NCBI GenBank assembly: GCA_030263275.1
Contig: SZOR01000010.1
Coordinates: 1-64,000, forward strand
Source of the DNA: DSNY01 sp016861185
Lineage (GTDB): Bacteria; Pseudomonadota; Gammaproteobacteria; Burkholderiales; Burkholderiaceae_F
Direction of reading: 5' to 3'
DNA: 64,000 nucleotides
The translations under genes and the position numbers were made by a program. Numbering within the stretch: the stretch's first letter is position 1; each line of letters begins with the position of its first letter. Below are positions 41,242 to 49,277 of the stretch, in pieces. The notes beneath the pieces were generated by a model. The model was not told where the DNA came from, did not search any database, and saw nothing but the letters and a program-made list of their open reading frames with translations.

Positions 41242-42075
41242 ATGTCCACGAATCACCCGCACCACGGCGATGCCCCGATCGATCTCGCGCCACGGCGCGG
41301 GTTCCTGAAGGGCGGCGCCGCCATGGCAGCGGTCGTCGCTGCGGCCGCCACGGCGTCGCCGGCCGCCGCTTCGACCGACAAGTACGCCGACCCTGCCAAG
41401 CCGATGCTGCCGCCGTCCGACATGAAACTCGATCTCGCCCGCTCGGCGCTGGTCGTGATCGATCCGCAAATCGACTTCCTCAGTCCGAAAGGCGTGGCCT
41501 GGGGCGCGGTCGGCGACAGCGTGAAGCAGCACAACGTCGTCGAAAACCTCGAGCGTCTGTTCGTCGCGGCCAAGGCCGCAGGCCTGACGGTCGCCGTGTC
41601 GCCGCACTACTACTTCCCGACCGACAAGGGCTGGAAGTTCGAAGGTGCGCTCGAGAAGCTGATGCACAAGATCGGCATGTTCAATCGCCGCAGCCAGTAC
41701 ACGATGGAAGGCTTCGAGAACTCCGGCGCGGACTTCATGCCCCAGTACAAGCCGTACATCCTCGACGGCAAGACCGTGATCGCGTCGCCGCACAAGGTCT
41801 ACGGGCCGCAGCAGAACGACCTGGTCCTGCAGTTGCGCAAGAAGCGCGTCGACCAGGTGATCCTCGCCGGCATGTCGGCCAACCTGTGCGTCGAGTCTCA
41901 TCTGCGCGAGCTGCTCGAGCAGGGGTTCGAGGTCGCCGTCGTGCGCGACGCGACCGCCGCGGCGATCCTGCCGGAGGGCGACGGCTACCTGGCCGCGCTG
42001 ACGAACTTCCGTTTCATCGCCAACGGCGTGTGGACCACGAGCGAAGCGGTCGCGCGGATGGGCGGCAAGGCTTGA
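41242..42075 (+). CDS. Exported isochorismatase-family cysteine hydrolase (Tat signal)
   Basis: The 277-residue protein has a twin-arginine signal (PRRGFLKGGAAMAAVVAAAA) and an isochorismatase fold. ALVVIDPQIDFLSPKGVAWG supplies the catalytic Asp, and VILAGMSANLCVESHLRELL near residue 215 has the nucleophile Cys. Tat export is unusual for the family and suggests a folded, perhaps cofactor-bound, periplasmic enzyme. The partner AhpD-like protein is upstream. The substrate is unknown (isochorismate, nicotinamide or other amides in relatives). Confidence 0.88.
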   Translation: MSTNHPHHGDAPIDLAPRRGFLKGGAAMAAVVAAAATASPAAASTDKYADPAKPMLPPSDMKLDLARSALVVIDPQIDFLSPKGVAWGAVGDSVKQHNVVENLERLFVAAKAAGLTVAVSPHYYFPTDKGWKFEGALEKLMHKIGMFNRRSQYTMEGFENSGADFMPQYKPYILDGKTVIASPHKVYGPQQNDLVLQLRKKRVDQVILAGMSANLCVESHLRELLEQGFEVAVVRDATAAAILPEGDGYLAALTNFRFIANGVWTTSEAVARMGGKA

Positions 42076-42153
42076 GTGGCCCGCGCTGCCGGGGAGCCCG
42101 TATGAGCGGCGCCGTTCGCGGCGATCGGCAAGGGCCGCGAACGATCGCAGCCC

Positions 42154-42795
42154 TTACCACCGCAGCGCGTAGCGACCCAGGCCCGCGCCGATGACCACGG
42201 GGATCGCCACGCCGAGCACGTACCAGACGGCGAGGAAAGGCGCGGCGAGTTCAGGACACTGCAGGGCGTAGACGGCAGCGCCGAGCCCGCCCGCCAGAGC
42301 GCCGGCCGCGGCGCCGGCCCACATGGGCCGCGTCGGTGCCATCTTGCGCAGCGCCAGCAGGGCACCGATCAGCGTGGGCAGCGAAAGCAGCGCGATGGTG
42401 GGGGGGCACGTGCGCCAGGTGCTGCCCCAGATGAGTGCTTCGCGTTGGTCAGGAGGTGCCGTTGCCAGCACGAGTGCCGCCAGCAGCCATACGGCGGCGA
42501 GCGGCAGGAACGGAAGCACTCCCGCCATCGAAAGCCGCACGCCCGGCCGCGCCAGGCGCGCGGCGGCCCACAGCGACGACAGCGCGACCACGACGCCGAA
42601 GGCGAACTTGACCCAGAACATCGGTTCCGCGACATACGCCGGCACCAGCAGGTCGCGCGCGAGCGGCGTGCGGGTCAGCGCGAGCGCCGCCGCGACGCCG
42701 GCGGCAATCGCCAGCGCGAACGCGCGCACCGGCGCGCGCCGGTCGACCGGCTCCAGTTCGCGTGCGAGCAGCGCGATGAGTTGGTCGGTCTTCAT
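42154..42795 (-). CDS. nrsF: NrsF/DUF1109-type anti-sigma factor
   Basis: The 213-residue membrane protein has six predicted helices and matches DUF1109: MKTDQLIALLARELEPVDRR at the N-terminus, WRTCPPTIALLSLPTLIGAL near residue 130, and LQCPELAAPFLAVWYVLGVA near residue 185. NrsF proteins hold an ECF sigma factor at the membrane and release it in response to oxidative or metal stress; the two Cys motifs (TCPP, QCPE) are the conserved sensors. It overlaps the sigma factor gene by four bases. Confidence 0.85.
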   Translation of the reverse strand: MKTDQLIALLARELEPVDRRAPVRAFALAIAAGVAAALALTRTPLARDLLVPAYVAEPMFWVKFAFGVVVALSSLWAAARLARPGVRLSMAGVLPFLPLAAVWLLAALVLATAPPDQREALIWGSTWRTCPPTIALLSLPTLIGALLALRKMAPTRPMWAGAAAGALAGGLGAAVYALQCPELAAPFLAVWYVLGVAIPVVIGAGLGRYALRW

Positions 42796-43349
42796 GATCG
42801 GCTCCGGATCAAGGCCGCGAGCGCCTTCAGGCCGCGATGGATGCCGACTTTGACGGCCGACTCCGACAACCCGGTCAGGCGGGCGGTTTCGGCGACGGAC
42901 AGGCCTTCGAGCTTCACGTGGACGATCGGCAGGCGTTGCTTGTCGGGCAGGCCGTCGAGCAGCTTGAGCAGATCGCGCCGCGTTCCGGCGGGCACCTCGT
43001 CGGCCGCGAGCAGCACTTCGTCGACGTCGTCGAGCGAATCGGTCTGCACGTCCGTCCGCGCGCGCCGGCGCAGCAGGTCGATCAGCTTGTAGCGCGCGAT
43101 CGCATGCAGCCAGGCCGTCACCGGCTGTTCCGGATCGTAGGTGTGGCGCTGGTTGTGAACCGCCAGCAGAATTTCCTGCACGAGATCCTCCACGTCGTCG
43201 GGCAGCCGCGTCATCCGCCTGCGCAGGAAGGCCCGAACGAAAACCGCCAGCTCGGTCAGGAACCGGTGGTAGGCGGCGGCGTCGCCCTGCTGCGCACGGA
43301 CCAGCAGCGCGTGCAGGCGCCGTTCAGGCTCGTCCTCGTTGTCGCGCAA
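42792..43349 (-). CDS. ECF sigma factor (SigF-like, partner of NrsF)
   Basis: The 185-residue sigma factor has region 2 (AYHRFLTELAVFVRAFLRRR, DDVEDLVQEILLAVHNQRHT, then TWLHAIARYKLIDLLRRRA-like sequence) and region 4 (LPDKQRLPIVHVKLEGLSVA then SESAVKVGIHRGLKAL). I propose a TTG start at 43349 preceded by AAAGGGGA; the in-frame ATG at 43460 would extend far into the divergent promoter region. With the overlapping nrsF it forms a sigma/anti-sigma pair like the SigF systems that respond to heavy metals and oxidants. Confidence 0.85.
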   Translation of the reverse strand: MRDNEDEPERRLHALLVRAQQGDAAAYHRFLTELAVFVRAFLRRRMTRLPDDVEDLVQEILLAVHNQRHTYDPEQPVTAWLHAIARYKLIDLLRRRARTDVQTDSLDDVDEVLLAADEVPAGTRRDLLKLLDGLPDKQRLPIVHVKLEGLSVAETARLTGLSESAVKVGIHRGLKALAALIRSRS

Positions 43350-43513
43350 TGCCCGTCCCCTTTCTTTCGTTCGTGCCGGCGGTCCGGTTACAGCCGCGCG
43401 CAACGTCGCGCGATTGTGCCGCAGGCTGTAACCGGCGCCCGCTGCGGGACGAATGGTCACGTATGAACGCGGCTCGCCGCAACGGCGGGCCGGACACTTA
43501 CAGGCCGCGAGGG

Positions 43514-44095
43514 ATGACGATGGAAGCTGCGCTTGAACTCAACGCCACGCTCGGCGGGATGCGTCCGCTGCTGCTCAAGCTGGCCCGGCTGCAGTTGCGC
43601 AACGAGTCGTGGGCCGAGGACGTGGTGTCCGAAACGATGCTCGCCGCCATCGAGCAGTCCAAGAGCTTCGAGGCGCGCTCGAAGATGCGCACCTGGGTCA
43701 TCGGCATCCTCAAGCACAAGATCGTCGACCAGCTTCGCCGGCAGATGCGCGAGGTGTCGATCGAAGCGCAGATCGAGTCCGGCGAGATCGAGGACTTCGA
43801 CGAGCTGTTCAAGGAGGACGGCCGCCGCCTGCATCCGGTGCAGAACTGGGGCGACCCGGAGGAGCTGCTGTCGAGGCAGGAGTTCTTCGAGGTGCTGCAG
43901 GCCTGCGTCGACGGGCTGCCGAGCAGCCTCGGACGCATCTTCCTGATGCGCGAGTGGCTCGAGTACGAAACCCCGCAGATCTGTAAGGAGTTGAACATCA
44001 CGGCGACGAACTGCCATGTGATGCTGTTTCGCGCGCGCATGCGGCTGCGGGAGTGCATCGAGCTGAAGTGGGACCGGAGCAAGGTGGCATCGTGA
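43514..44095 (+). CDS. ECF sigma factor, copy 1 of a paralogous pair
   Basis: The 193-residue sigma factor has GGMRPLLLKLARLQLRNESW and AEDVVSETMLAAI (region 2), KMRTWVIGILKHKIVDQLRR, and EYETPQICKELNITATNCHV (region 4). The ATG at 43514 is chosen; 43520 is also in frame. Its stop overlaps the GTG of the next gene, a zinc-binding anti-sigma factor, by the GTGA pattern. It is closely related to the sigma factor at 51633-52205. Confidence 0.9.
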   Translation: MTMEAALELNATLGGMRPLLLKLARLQLRNESWAEDVVSETMLAAIEQSKSFEARSKMRTWVIGILKHKIVDQLRRQMREVSIEAQIESGEIEDFDELFKEDGRRLHPVQNWGDPEELLSRQEFFEVLQACVDGLPSSLGRIFLMREWLEYETPQICKELNITATNCHVMLFRARMRLRECIELKWDRSKVAS

Positions 44096-44283
44096 AGGAA
44101 ACCTGGTTGATGATCCCGTGCCGCGCGGCCCACCGGCTGATCTCCGAAGGCATGGATCGTCAACTGGGCAGCGGCGAGCGGCTGCGCTTGCGCCTTCACC
44201 TGAGCATGTGTTCGACCTGCACCCGTATCGAGCGGCAGATGGGTTTTCTCCGACAGGCGATGCGCCGGCTCGGCGACGGTTAA
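44092..44283 (+). CDS. Zinc-finger (zf-HC2) anti-sigma factor, copy 1
   Basis: The 63-residue protein carries the H-x3-C-x2-C zinc motif (RLRLHLSMCSTCTRIERQM) and an upstream Cys (IPCRAAHRLISEGMDRQ), the ChrR/RsrA-type ZAS domain. It should bind and inhibit the overlapping sigma factor, with release on oxidation or zinc loss. There is no transmembrane segment. The start is a GTG coupled to the sigma stop. Confidence 0.88.
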   Translation: MKETWLMIPCRAAHRLISEGMDRQLGSGERLRLRLHLSMCSTCTRIERQMGFLRQAMRRLGDG

Positions 44284-44313
44284 CGCGAAAGTCGCGCAGC
44301 GACTCTCGAAACC

Positions 44314-44340
44314 CCCCTCTCCCGCTGTGCGGGAGAGGGG
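44314..44340. repeat. Perfect 11-bp stem hairpin downstream of the anti-sigma gene
   Basis: The arm CCCCTCTCCCG is followed by a 5-base loop and its complement. No T-tract follows. It may attenuate read-through from the sigma/anti-sigma pair into the YiiX-type hydrolase gene, or be a REP-like unit. Confidence 0.6.
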
Positions 44341-44460
44341 CGGGGGTGAGGGAAACGGGCATGGCTTTCATGCTTTCGGGCGTCTTCTCAAAGTCATGCC
44401 CGTGAGTCCGAGCGGCAGCGGCGGCTGCCTTGGGAGGTTCCGGTTTCGTGGTGACGCGAC

Positions 44461-45279
44461 ATGGCAACTGCGATCACCCGCCACATCGGCCGCGCCCTGG
44501 CGCGGTTCCTCGCCAAGCCGCGCGGCAACGCACCGATCGCAACGAGCCCGCCAGCGCTGCTCGCGGCGACGCTGCAGCCCGGCGACGTGCTGCTGGTCGA
44601 GGGCGACACGCGCATCAGCGTCGCGATCAAGTACCTGACGCAATCGACCTGGTCGCATGCGGCGCTGTACGTGGGGCCGCAGCCGCAATTGCCCGCGCGC
44701 GACGGCGAAACCGTCGCGCTGGTCGAGGCCGATCTGAACGAAGGCGTGCGCGCGGTGCCGCTTTCGATGTACGCCGGCTACCACACGCGCATCTGCCGTC
44801 CGGTCGGCCTGCGGCCCGAAGATCGGGCCAGTCTCGTCAACTACGTGCTGAGCCGCCTCGGGCAGCAGTACGACCTGAAGAACGTGTTCGACCTCGCGCG
44901 CTATCTGATCCGCACGCCGCCGGTGCCGGTGCGCTGGCGCCGCCGCATGATCGCGCTCGGAAGCGGCGATCCGACCCGTGCGATCTGCTCGACGCTGATC
45001 GCGCAGGCCTTTCAGTCGATCCGTTATCCGATCCTGCCCGAGATCTCGGTCGAGAAGCTCGACGACCCCGATTGCCTCGACTGCTACCGGGAACTGCTGC
45101 ACATCCGCCACCACAGCCTGTTCGCGCCGAGGGACTTCGACGTGTCGCCGTTTTTCGCGATCGTCAAGCCGCGCGTCGCCTTCGGCTTCGACCATCGCGC
45201 GCTGGCCTGGGATGACCGCGACCGCAGCGGCACGGTCGTCGGACTGCACTCGGCCGCGCTCAACGCGGTCAAGGGCTGA
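44461..45279 (+). CDS. YiiX/YebB-like permuted papain-fold hydrolase, copy 2
   Basis: The 272-residue protein is a clear paralogue of 18464-19291: LQPGDVLLVEGDTRISVAIK, STWSHAALYVG (candidate His), RICRPVGLRPEDRA, and PTRAICSTLIAQAFQSIRYP (candidate Cys) are shared nearly residue by residue. It has no signal peptide. It lies about 180 bp downstream of the sigma/anti-sigma pair. The other copy is coupled to the TVP38-reductase fusion, so two contexts use the same enzyme type. Substrate unknown. Confidence 0.85.
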   Translation: MATAITRHIGRALARFLAKPRGNAPIATSPPALLAATLQPGDVLLVEGDTRISVAIKYLTQSTWSHAALYVGPQPQLPARDGETVALVEADLNEGVRAVPLSMYAGYHTRICRPVGLRPEDRASLVNYVLSRLGQQYDLKNVFDLARYLIRTPPVPVRWRRRMIALGSGDPTRAICSTLIAQAFQSIRYPILPEISVEKLDDPDCLDCYRELLHIRHHSLFAPRDFDVSPFFAIVKPRVAFGFDHRALAWDDRDRSGTVVGLHSAALNAVKG

Positions 45280-45306
45280 AACGCGGCGACGACCGCGGCG
45301 CGCCCG

Positions 45307-45765
45307 TCAGTCGAGCGCCGCAGCGAGCAGCGCCGGCAGTCCGGCGAGCGGCTTGGCGAGATCGTCGCCGACTCCGTGGCGCGCTTGCAGCCAGCGGTGA
45401 TCGTTGATGCTGACGACCGTCTTTCCGTCTGCGCCCTGCCGTACCAGCACCTTCAGCGGCAGATCGATCGCGCTTGTCGGCGCGGCCAGCATCACGGGCG
45501 TGCCGCCCTTCGGATTGCCGAGCACGATGACCTGGGTCGGCGGCATCTGCAGACCCGCCTTGCGTGCCTCGTCGCTGTGATCGATGCGGGCGAAGATCAT
45601 CAGCCCGCGGCTGCGCGCCGTCGCTTCGATCCGTTCGACCGTTTCGCCGACCGGGTAGCGGCTGTCGCGATGAACGAGACCCGCATCCTGCGCCGATGCG
45701 TGCGTCGCGATCGCCAGCAGACCCGCGAGCACGGCGCAGGCAATCCGGTGTTTCGTCTTCATCAT
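45307..45765 (-). CDS. DUF302 family exported protein
   Basis: The 152-residue protein has a signal peptide (CAVLAGLLAIATHASAQDAG) and a DUF302 domain: VGETVERIEATARSRGLMIF, ARIDHSDEARKAGLQMPPTQ, then VIVLGNPKGGTPVM and LPLKVLVRQ. DUF302 folds resemble small ligand-binding proteins of unknown role. GGAGGAGAG precedes two consecutive ATG codons. It lies 81 bp downstream of the CcdA-like gene and probably belongs to that redox operon. Confidence 0.88.
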   Translation of the reverse strand: MMKTKHRIACAVLAGLLAIATHASAQDAGLVHRDSRYPVGETVERIEATARSRGLMIFARIDHSDEARKAGLQMPPTQVIVLGNPKGGTPVMLAAPTSAIDLPLKVLVRQGADGKTVVSINDHRWLQARHGVGDDLAKPLAGLPALLAAALD

Positions 45766-45846
45766 CTCTCCTCCCGGGTGTTCGACTCGCCCTATGCGAG
45801 CCGATCGCGAAGCGCGCCGTCGATGCGCGACCGGTCCGCCCGGCGC

Positions 45847-46575
45847 TCACAAGGACGTGCCGATCCGCGTGATCCACGGCGGCGCGACATCGAGTATCCA
45901 GGCTTCGACGCGCTTGTCGATGCCGGTGAAGATGAAGGCGCCAAGAACCAGCATGACGGTACCCAGGACCTTCTTGCCGCCGCGCCCTGCCGCGAGCAAG
46001 CGACCGCGCAGCCGTGTCATCGCGCCGCGCGACGCGAGGCCCAACAGCACCAACGGAAGGCTTGCACCGAAGCCGAACAACGCCATCACGAGCGTGACCT
46101 GCGCCAATTCTTCGCCTTGACTGGCGAGCGTGACCGCCGCGCCGAGGGTCGGACCGACGCAGGGGCTCCACACGATGCCGAGCAGGGCGCCGAGGACAAA
46201 CTGGCCCGGCAGTCCGCCCAGCGTCACTCGCGTGAGCAGGCCGTGGCCCGCGGCCGACAGGCCCGACGTCGCCGCGGCGAAACGTTCCTGCAGCTTCGCT
46301 GACAGCAGCAGCACGCCGAAGACGATCAGCAGCACCGCAGCGACCGTTCGAAACGTGGTCGGATCGAGGCCGAGCGAAGCGCCCGCGCTCGCCAGCGCCA
46401 CACCCACGACGGTGAACGACAGCGTCAACCCGGCCGCCAGCGCCCAAGGGCCGAGCCGGTGTGCCGTGACAGCGGAGGCGAGCAGGATCGGTACCAGGGG
46501 CAGCACGCAAGGCGACAGCGTCGACAGACTGCCCGCGGCGAGCGAGATCCCGTAGGTGCCGAGTCCGAACTGCAC
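45847..46575 (-). CDS. CcdA/DsbD-type thiol-disulfide transporter
   Basis: The 242-residue membrane protein has six helices and two conserved Cys, in GSLSTLSPCVLPLVPILLAS and LLGIVWSPCVGPTLGAAVTL, the pattern of CcdA and the central DsbD domain. It passes electrons from cytoplasmic thioredoxin to periplasmic thiol proteins. GTG start. It is 12 bp downstream of a secreted thioredoxin, its likely electron acceptor. Confidence 0.92.
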   Translation of the reverse strand: MQFGLGTYGISLAAGSLSTLSPCVLPLVPILLASAVTAHRLGPWALAAGLTLSFTVVGVALASAGASLGLDPTTFRTVAAVLLIVFGVLLLSAKLQERFAAATSGLSAAGHGLLTRVTLGGLPGQFVLGALLGIVWSPCVGPTLGAAVTLASQGEELAQVTLVMALFGFGASLPLVLLGLASRGAMTRLRGRLLAAGRGGKKVLGTVMLVLGAFIFTGIDKRVEAWILDVAPPWITRIGTSL

Positions 46576-46587
46576 GGGCAGGCGCGG

Positions 46588-46998
46588 TTAGAGCGCTTTG
46601 GCGAGCTGCGTGGCGATGGCTGCTTCGTCCGTGACCGCGGTCGAACGCGCGACTTCCTTGCTGCCCTTGTAGACGATCAGCGTGCTCTGGTACTGGACGC
46701 GCAACTGGCGGACCACGTCTTTCTGCCGATCGAAGTCGACGCGGAACGCGACGAAGCCGGCGTGCTTCGGCTCGCGCAGCAAGGCCTCGAGCACCGGTTC
46801 CTGCGCGCGGCAGGTCGCGCACCAGTCGGCATGGACGGCCAGCAGGATCGGGCGGCCCGCCTTCTGCGCGGCCTCGAACGACGCACGCTCGAACGGCTGG
46901 CCGGCCGCCGCGGCAGCGACGCTGAACAGGATGCCTGCCACGAGGACGAAGGCAGCGTGCAGCAGCACGCGGGGGTGGACACGGACGGACGATCTCAT
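46588..46998 (-). CDS. Exported thioredoxin-fold protein
   Basis: The 136-residue protein has a signal peptide (LLHAAFVLVAGILFSVAAAA) and a thioredoxin domain with LLAVHADWCATCRAQEPVLE. The WCATC motif matches the C-terminal DsbD-type reductase domain. The cis-Pro region has been altered (QYQSTLIVYKGSKEVA, with no Pro at the usual place). It is the first gene of the CcdA/DUF302 group and probably acts as a periplasmic reductant for damaged or metal-handling thiol proteins. Confidence 0.88.
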   Translation of the reverse strand: MRSSVRVHPRVLLHAAFVLVAGILFSVAAAAAGQPFERASFEAAQKAGRPILLAVHADWCATCRAQEPVLEALLREPKHAGFVAFRVDFDRQKDVVRQLRVQYQSTLIVYKGSKEVARSTAVTDEAAIATQLAKAL

Positions 46999-47165
46999 CG
47001 CGCGATCTCCTGAAGCGGGAACAAGCCAGGACTGCCGGTCGAGCGCGGCACAGCTTTCAGTCGACGCCGCGCTCGCTTCATTACGGCCGCCGGACGGACA
47101 GGCGTCTGAAAGGTCGAACGCTCATCCGCCGACACAGTCACGGACGAGACGCCGGCGCCGACGCG

Positions 47166-47762
47166 ATGGGAACACGGAGTGCTGCGAACGACATTCCGCT
47201 GGGTGCGCGGCGCATGGCCGTGTCGGTGCTGACGGTCCTTCTGCCGGGCGCCGCGTTCGCTGCGGACGGCGCGGACGGCAGCCTGCGCCCCCACCGGCTG
47301 ACGCTGCTTCACGGTGCGGCGAGCGACGCCCGCGCGACCTCGGTGGGCCTGCAGTGGGATCTTCCGTGGCGGCGCGCGTGGGGACGGCGCGGAACGCTGA
47401 CGGCGCACGCCGAGTTCGCGCTGGGACATTGGCGCGCCGACGCCGGCGGCGATCGCTCGTCGGCCGTTTCCACGCAGGTGGGCCTGACCCCGGTACTGCG
47501 CTACACGTTCGCTGGCGCGGCCGGCTGGTTCGTCGAGGCCGGGGTCGGCGCCAACCTGATCGCGCCGGTGTACCGGTCGAAGGACAGGCGGTTCTCGACC
47601 GCATTCAACTTCGGCGACCACGTCGGCGTGGGCTGGCGCTCGTCAGCGCGTCCGGGCTGGGAGTGGGCCTTGCGCGTGCAGCACTTCTCCAACGCCGGCA
47701 TCGCGCGCCCGAACCCGGGCGAGAACTTCGTCCAACTGCAGCTTGCATACGAGCTTCGATGA
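47166..47762 (+). CDS. pagL: PagL-like lipid A 3-O-deacylase
   Basis: The 198-residue outer membrane beta-barrel has a signal peptide (SVLTVLLPGAAFAADG) and the PagL catalytic signature RVQHFSNAGIARPNPGENF near residue 170 (His-Ser pair of the His-Ser-Glu triad). The last strand is FVQLQLAYELR. PagL removes the 3-position acyl chain from lipid A and so changes outer membrane permeability and immune recognition. It may start at the later ATG at 47214, which begins nearer the signal peptide. Confidence 0.85.
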   Translation: MGTRSAANDIPLGARRMAVSVLTVLLPGAAFAADGADGSLRPHRLTLLHGAASDARATSVGLQWDLPWRRAWGRRGTLTAHAEFALGHWRADAGGDRSSAVSTQVGLTPVLRYTFAGAAGWFVEAGVGANLIAPVYRSKDRRFSTAFNFGDHVGVGWRSSARPGWEWALRVQHFSNAGIARPNPGENFVQLQLAYELR

Positions 47763-47822
47763 ACCGGGAACTGCGCCCGTGCTGCCGGCGGCCGAGCGAA
47801 ATCGCCGCCGCGCGGCGGCAAT

Positions 47823-47862
47823 GAAAAGGGCTCCGCGCACGCTGTACGCCGCGCGCGGAGCC
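47823..47862 (-). terminator. Likely intrinsic terminator of the DcaP-like porin gene
   Basis: On the minus strand a 10-bp stem (GGCTCCGCGC with GCGCGGAGCC, about 14-base loop) is followed by TTTTC. It lies 20 bases downstream of the porin stop codon and faces the convergent PagL gene. Confidence 0.75.
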
Positions 47863-47881
47863 AACGCGCGTGTGGAGCGCG

Positions 47882-49039
47882 CTAGAAGTTGTACTGCGCC
47901 GAGAACTGGATGCGCTTGGCGTCGGCGCTTTCGCCCGATTGCAGCGCCTTGCGCTGCCACGACAGTTCGGCGCCGAACGTAACCTCCGGGATCGGCGTCC
48001 AGAAGTTGGCGAAGTGCGCGGACTCGAGCTTGCGCGTCGAGATCGGCTCGGGTCGATCGCCCGAGGTGCGACCGTAGCTCAGCACCGACGAGAAGATCCT
48101 CGTCCACCGCTGCATGATCGCGACCTGGCCGCCGTACGCCTCGATCGTTTCGAGCGAACCGTCGGCGGCGATGCGCGCTTCGCCGATGCCCGCACCGTTG
48201 GCGGCTCCGTTGGCCGTGTACAGATAGCGCCCGATGCCTTTGCCGCCGATGACGTTGCCCATCAGCGTCGTGTCGGCGATCTTGTATCGACCCGACACCA
48301 TCACGCCGTAGCCGCTGGCGGTGTCCGAAGCGGTGCCGGTGTCGTACTCGAGAAAGCGCAGCACGGCCGAAGCCTCGAAGCCCCAGCGTTCGCCCTGCCA
48401 GTTGACCCGGCCGGTCACGTCCGGGAACCGGTCCTTCGGCGACGCGAAACCGGTGGCTTCGGGGTTCTCGAGCGCGACCGACCACTCGGTGCCGCCGGCG
48501 CTTTTCGTCGTGTAGCGGACCTGCGCCTGGCGCAGGAAGCTCGTGCCCATCGGGCCGTTGAAGTCGACCGTCGACGGATACGCGGTGAACTGCATGAAGT
48601 TGGTCCACGTCTGCCCGGCACCGAACCCGCCGATCGATCCGTACGCGTGACGTATCCGGAACGTTCTGGAGTTCGAGAACACTTCGTTGCCGCCGGCGCC
48701 GAAGAAGTCCCCTTCGAGATTCGTCTTCAGATCGCCGATCGGCGTCGACTTCGCGGTTCTGAGGAACAGGCGCGTCTGGCGCGCGTGGAATCGAAAGGTC
48801 TTGTCGCCTACGTCGCTGCCGATCGCGAGCGCGGTCGGATCCTGCGTGTCTCCGGTGTCCTGATCGATGCTGTAGATCGCGTCGAGCTTGACGTAGCCGC
48901 CGAGCGTGGCCGACGCGCCGGTGTTGCCGAGCTGGATCGTCGTCCCGGACGACTGCGCGGCCGCATGGATCGGCACGGCCGAACCGGCGGCGACGACGAA
49001 CACGACGGGAAGTACGGAACGCTGTCTGGGTAGCCGCAT
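47882..49039 (-). CDS. DcaP-like trimeric outer membrane porin
   Basis: The 385-residue protein has a signal peptide (SVLPVVFVVAAGSAVPIHAA) and a beta-barrel of DcaP type. TIQLGNTGASATLGGYVKLD is the N-terminal strand, TRLFLRTAKSTPIGDLKTNL follows, and FRIRHAYGSIGGFGAGQTWT near residue 135 matches DcaP. The C-terminus ends SAQYNF with Phe. DcaP in Acinetobacter takes up dicarboxylic acids. The ATG at 49039 is chosen over an upstream GTG that has no signal character. An intrinsic terminator follows. Confidence 0.88.
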   Translation of the reverse strand: MRLPRQRSVLPVVFVVAAGSAVPIHAAAQSSGTTIQLGNTGASATLGGYVKLDAIYSIDQDTGDTQDPTALAIGSDVGDKTFRFHARQTRLFLRTAKSTPIGDLKTNLEGDFFGAGGNEVFSNSRTFRIRHAYGSIGGFGAGQTWTNFMQFTAYPSTVDFNGPMGTSFLRQAQVRYTTKSAGGTEWSVALENPEATGFASPKDRFPDVTGRVNWQGERWGFEASAVLRFLEYDTGTASDTASGYGVMVSGRYKIADTTLMGNVIGGKGIGRYLYTANGAANGAGIGEARIAADGSLETIEAYGGQVAIMQRWTRIFSSVLSYGRTSGDRPEPISTRKLESAHFANFWTPIPEVTFGAELSWQRKALQSGESADAKRIQFSAQYNF

Positions 49040-49277
49040 TTTTTCTGCCTTGGTGGGTCGATGAACGCACAGCCCGGAGGCTGCACACGAACGGACGTGT
49101 CTCCTTGGACGCTGCCCGCAGCATCGTGTGGCCAATCGCGCGGGCGCGGTTGACACGGCGTTTCGTATTGATGACCGGGCGTCTCGCCGGCGCGGCCGTC
49201 GCGCGAGTTCGTGCCGCCGCTGCGGGCACCGGACCGCGCTCGACGCGGGCGCACCGGCGTGCGGGTACGCGCGCGCG

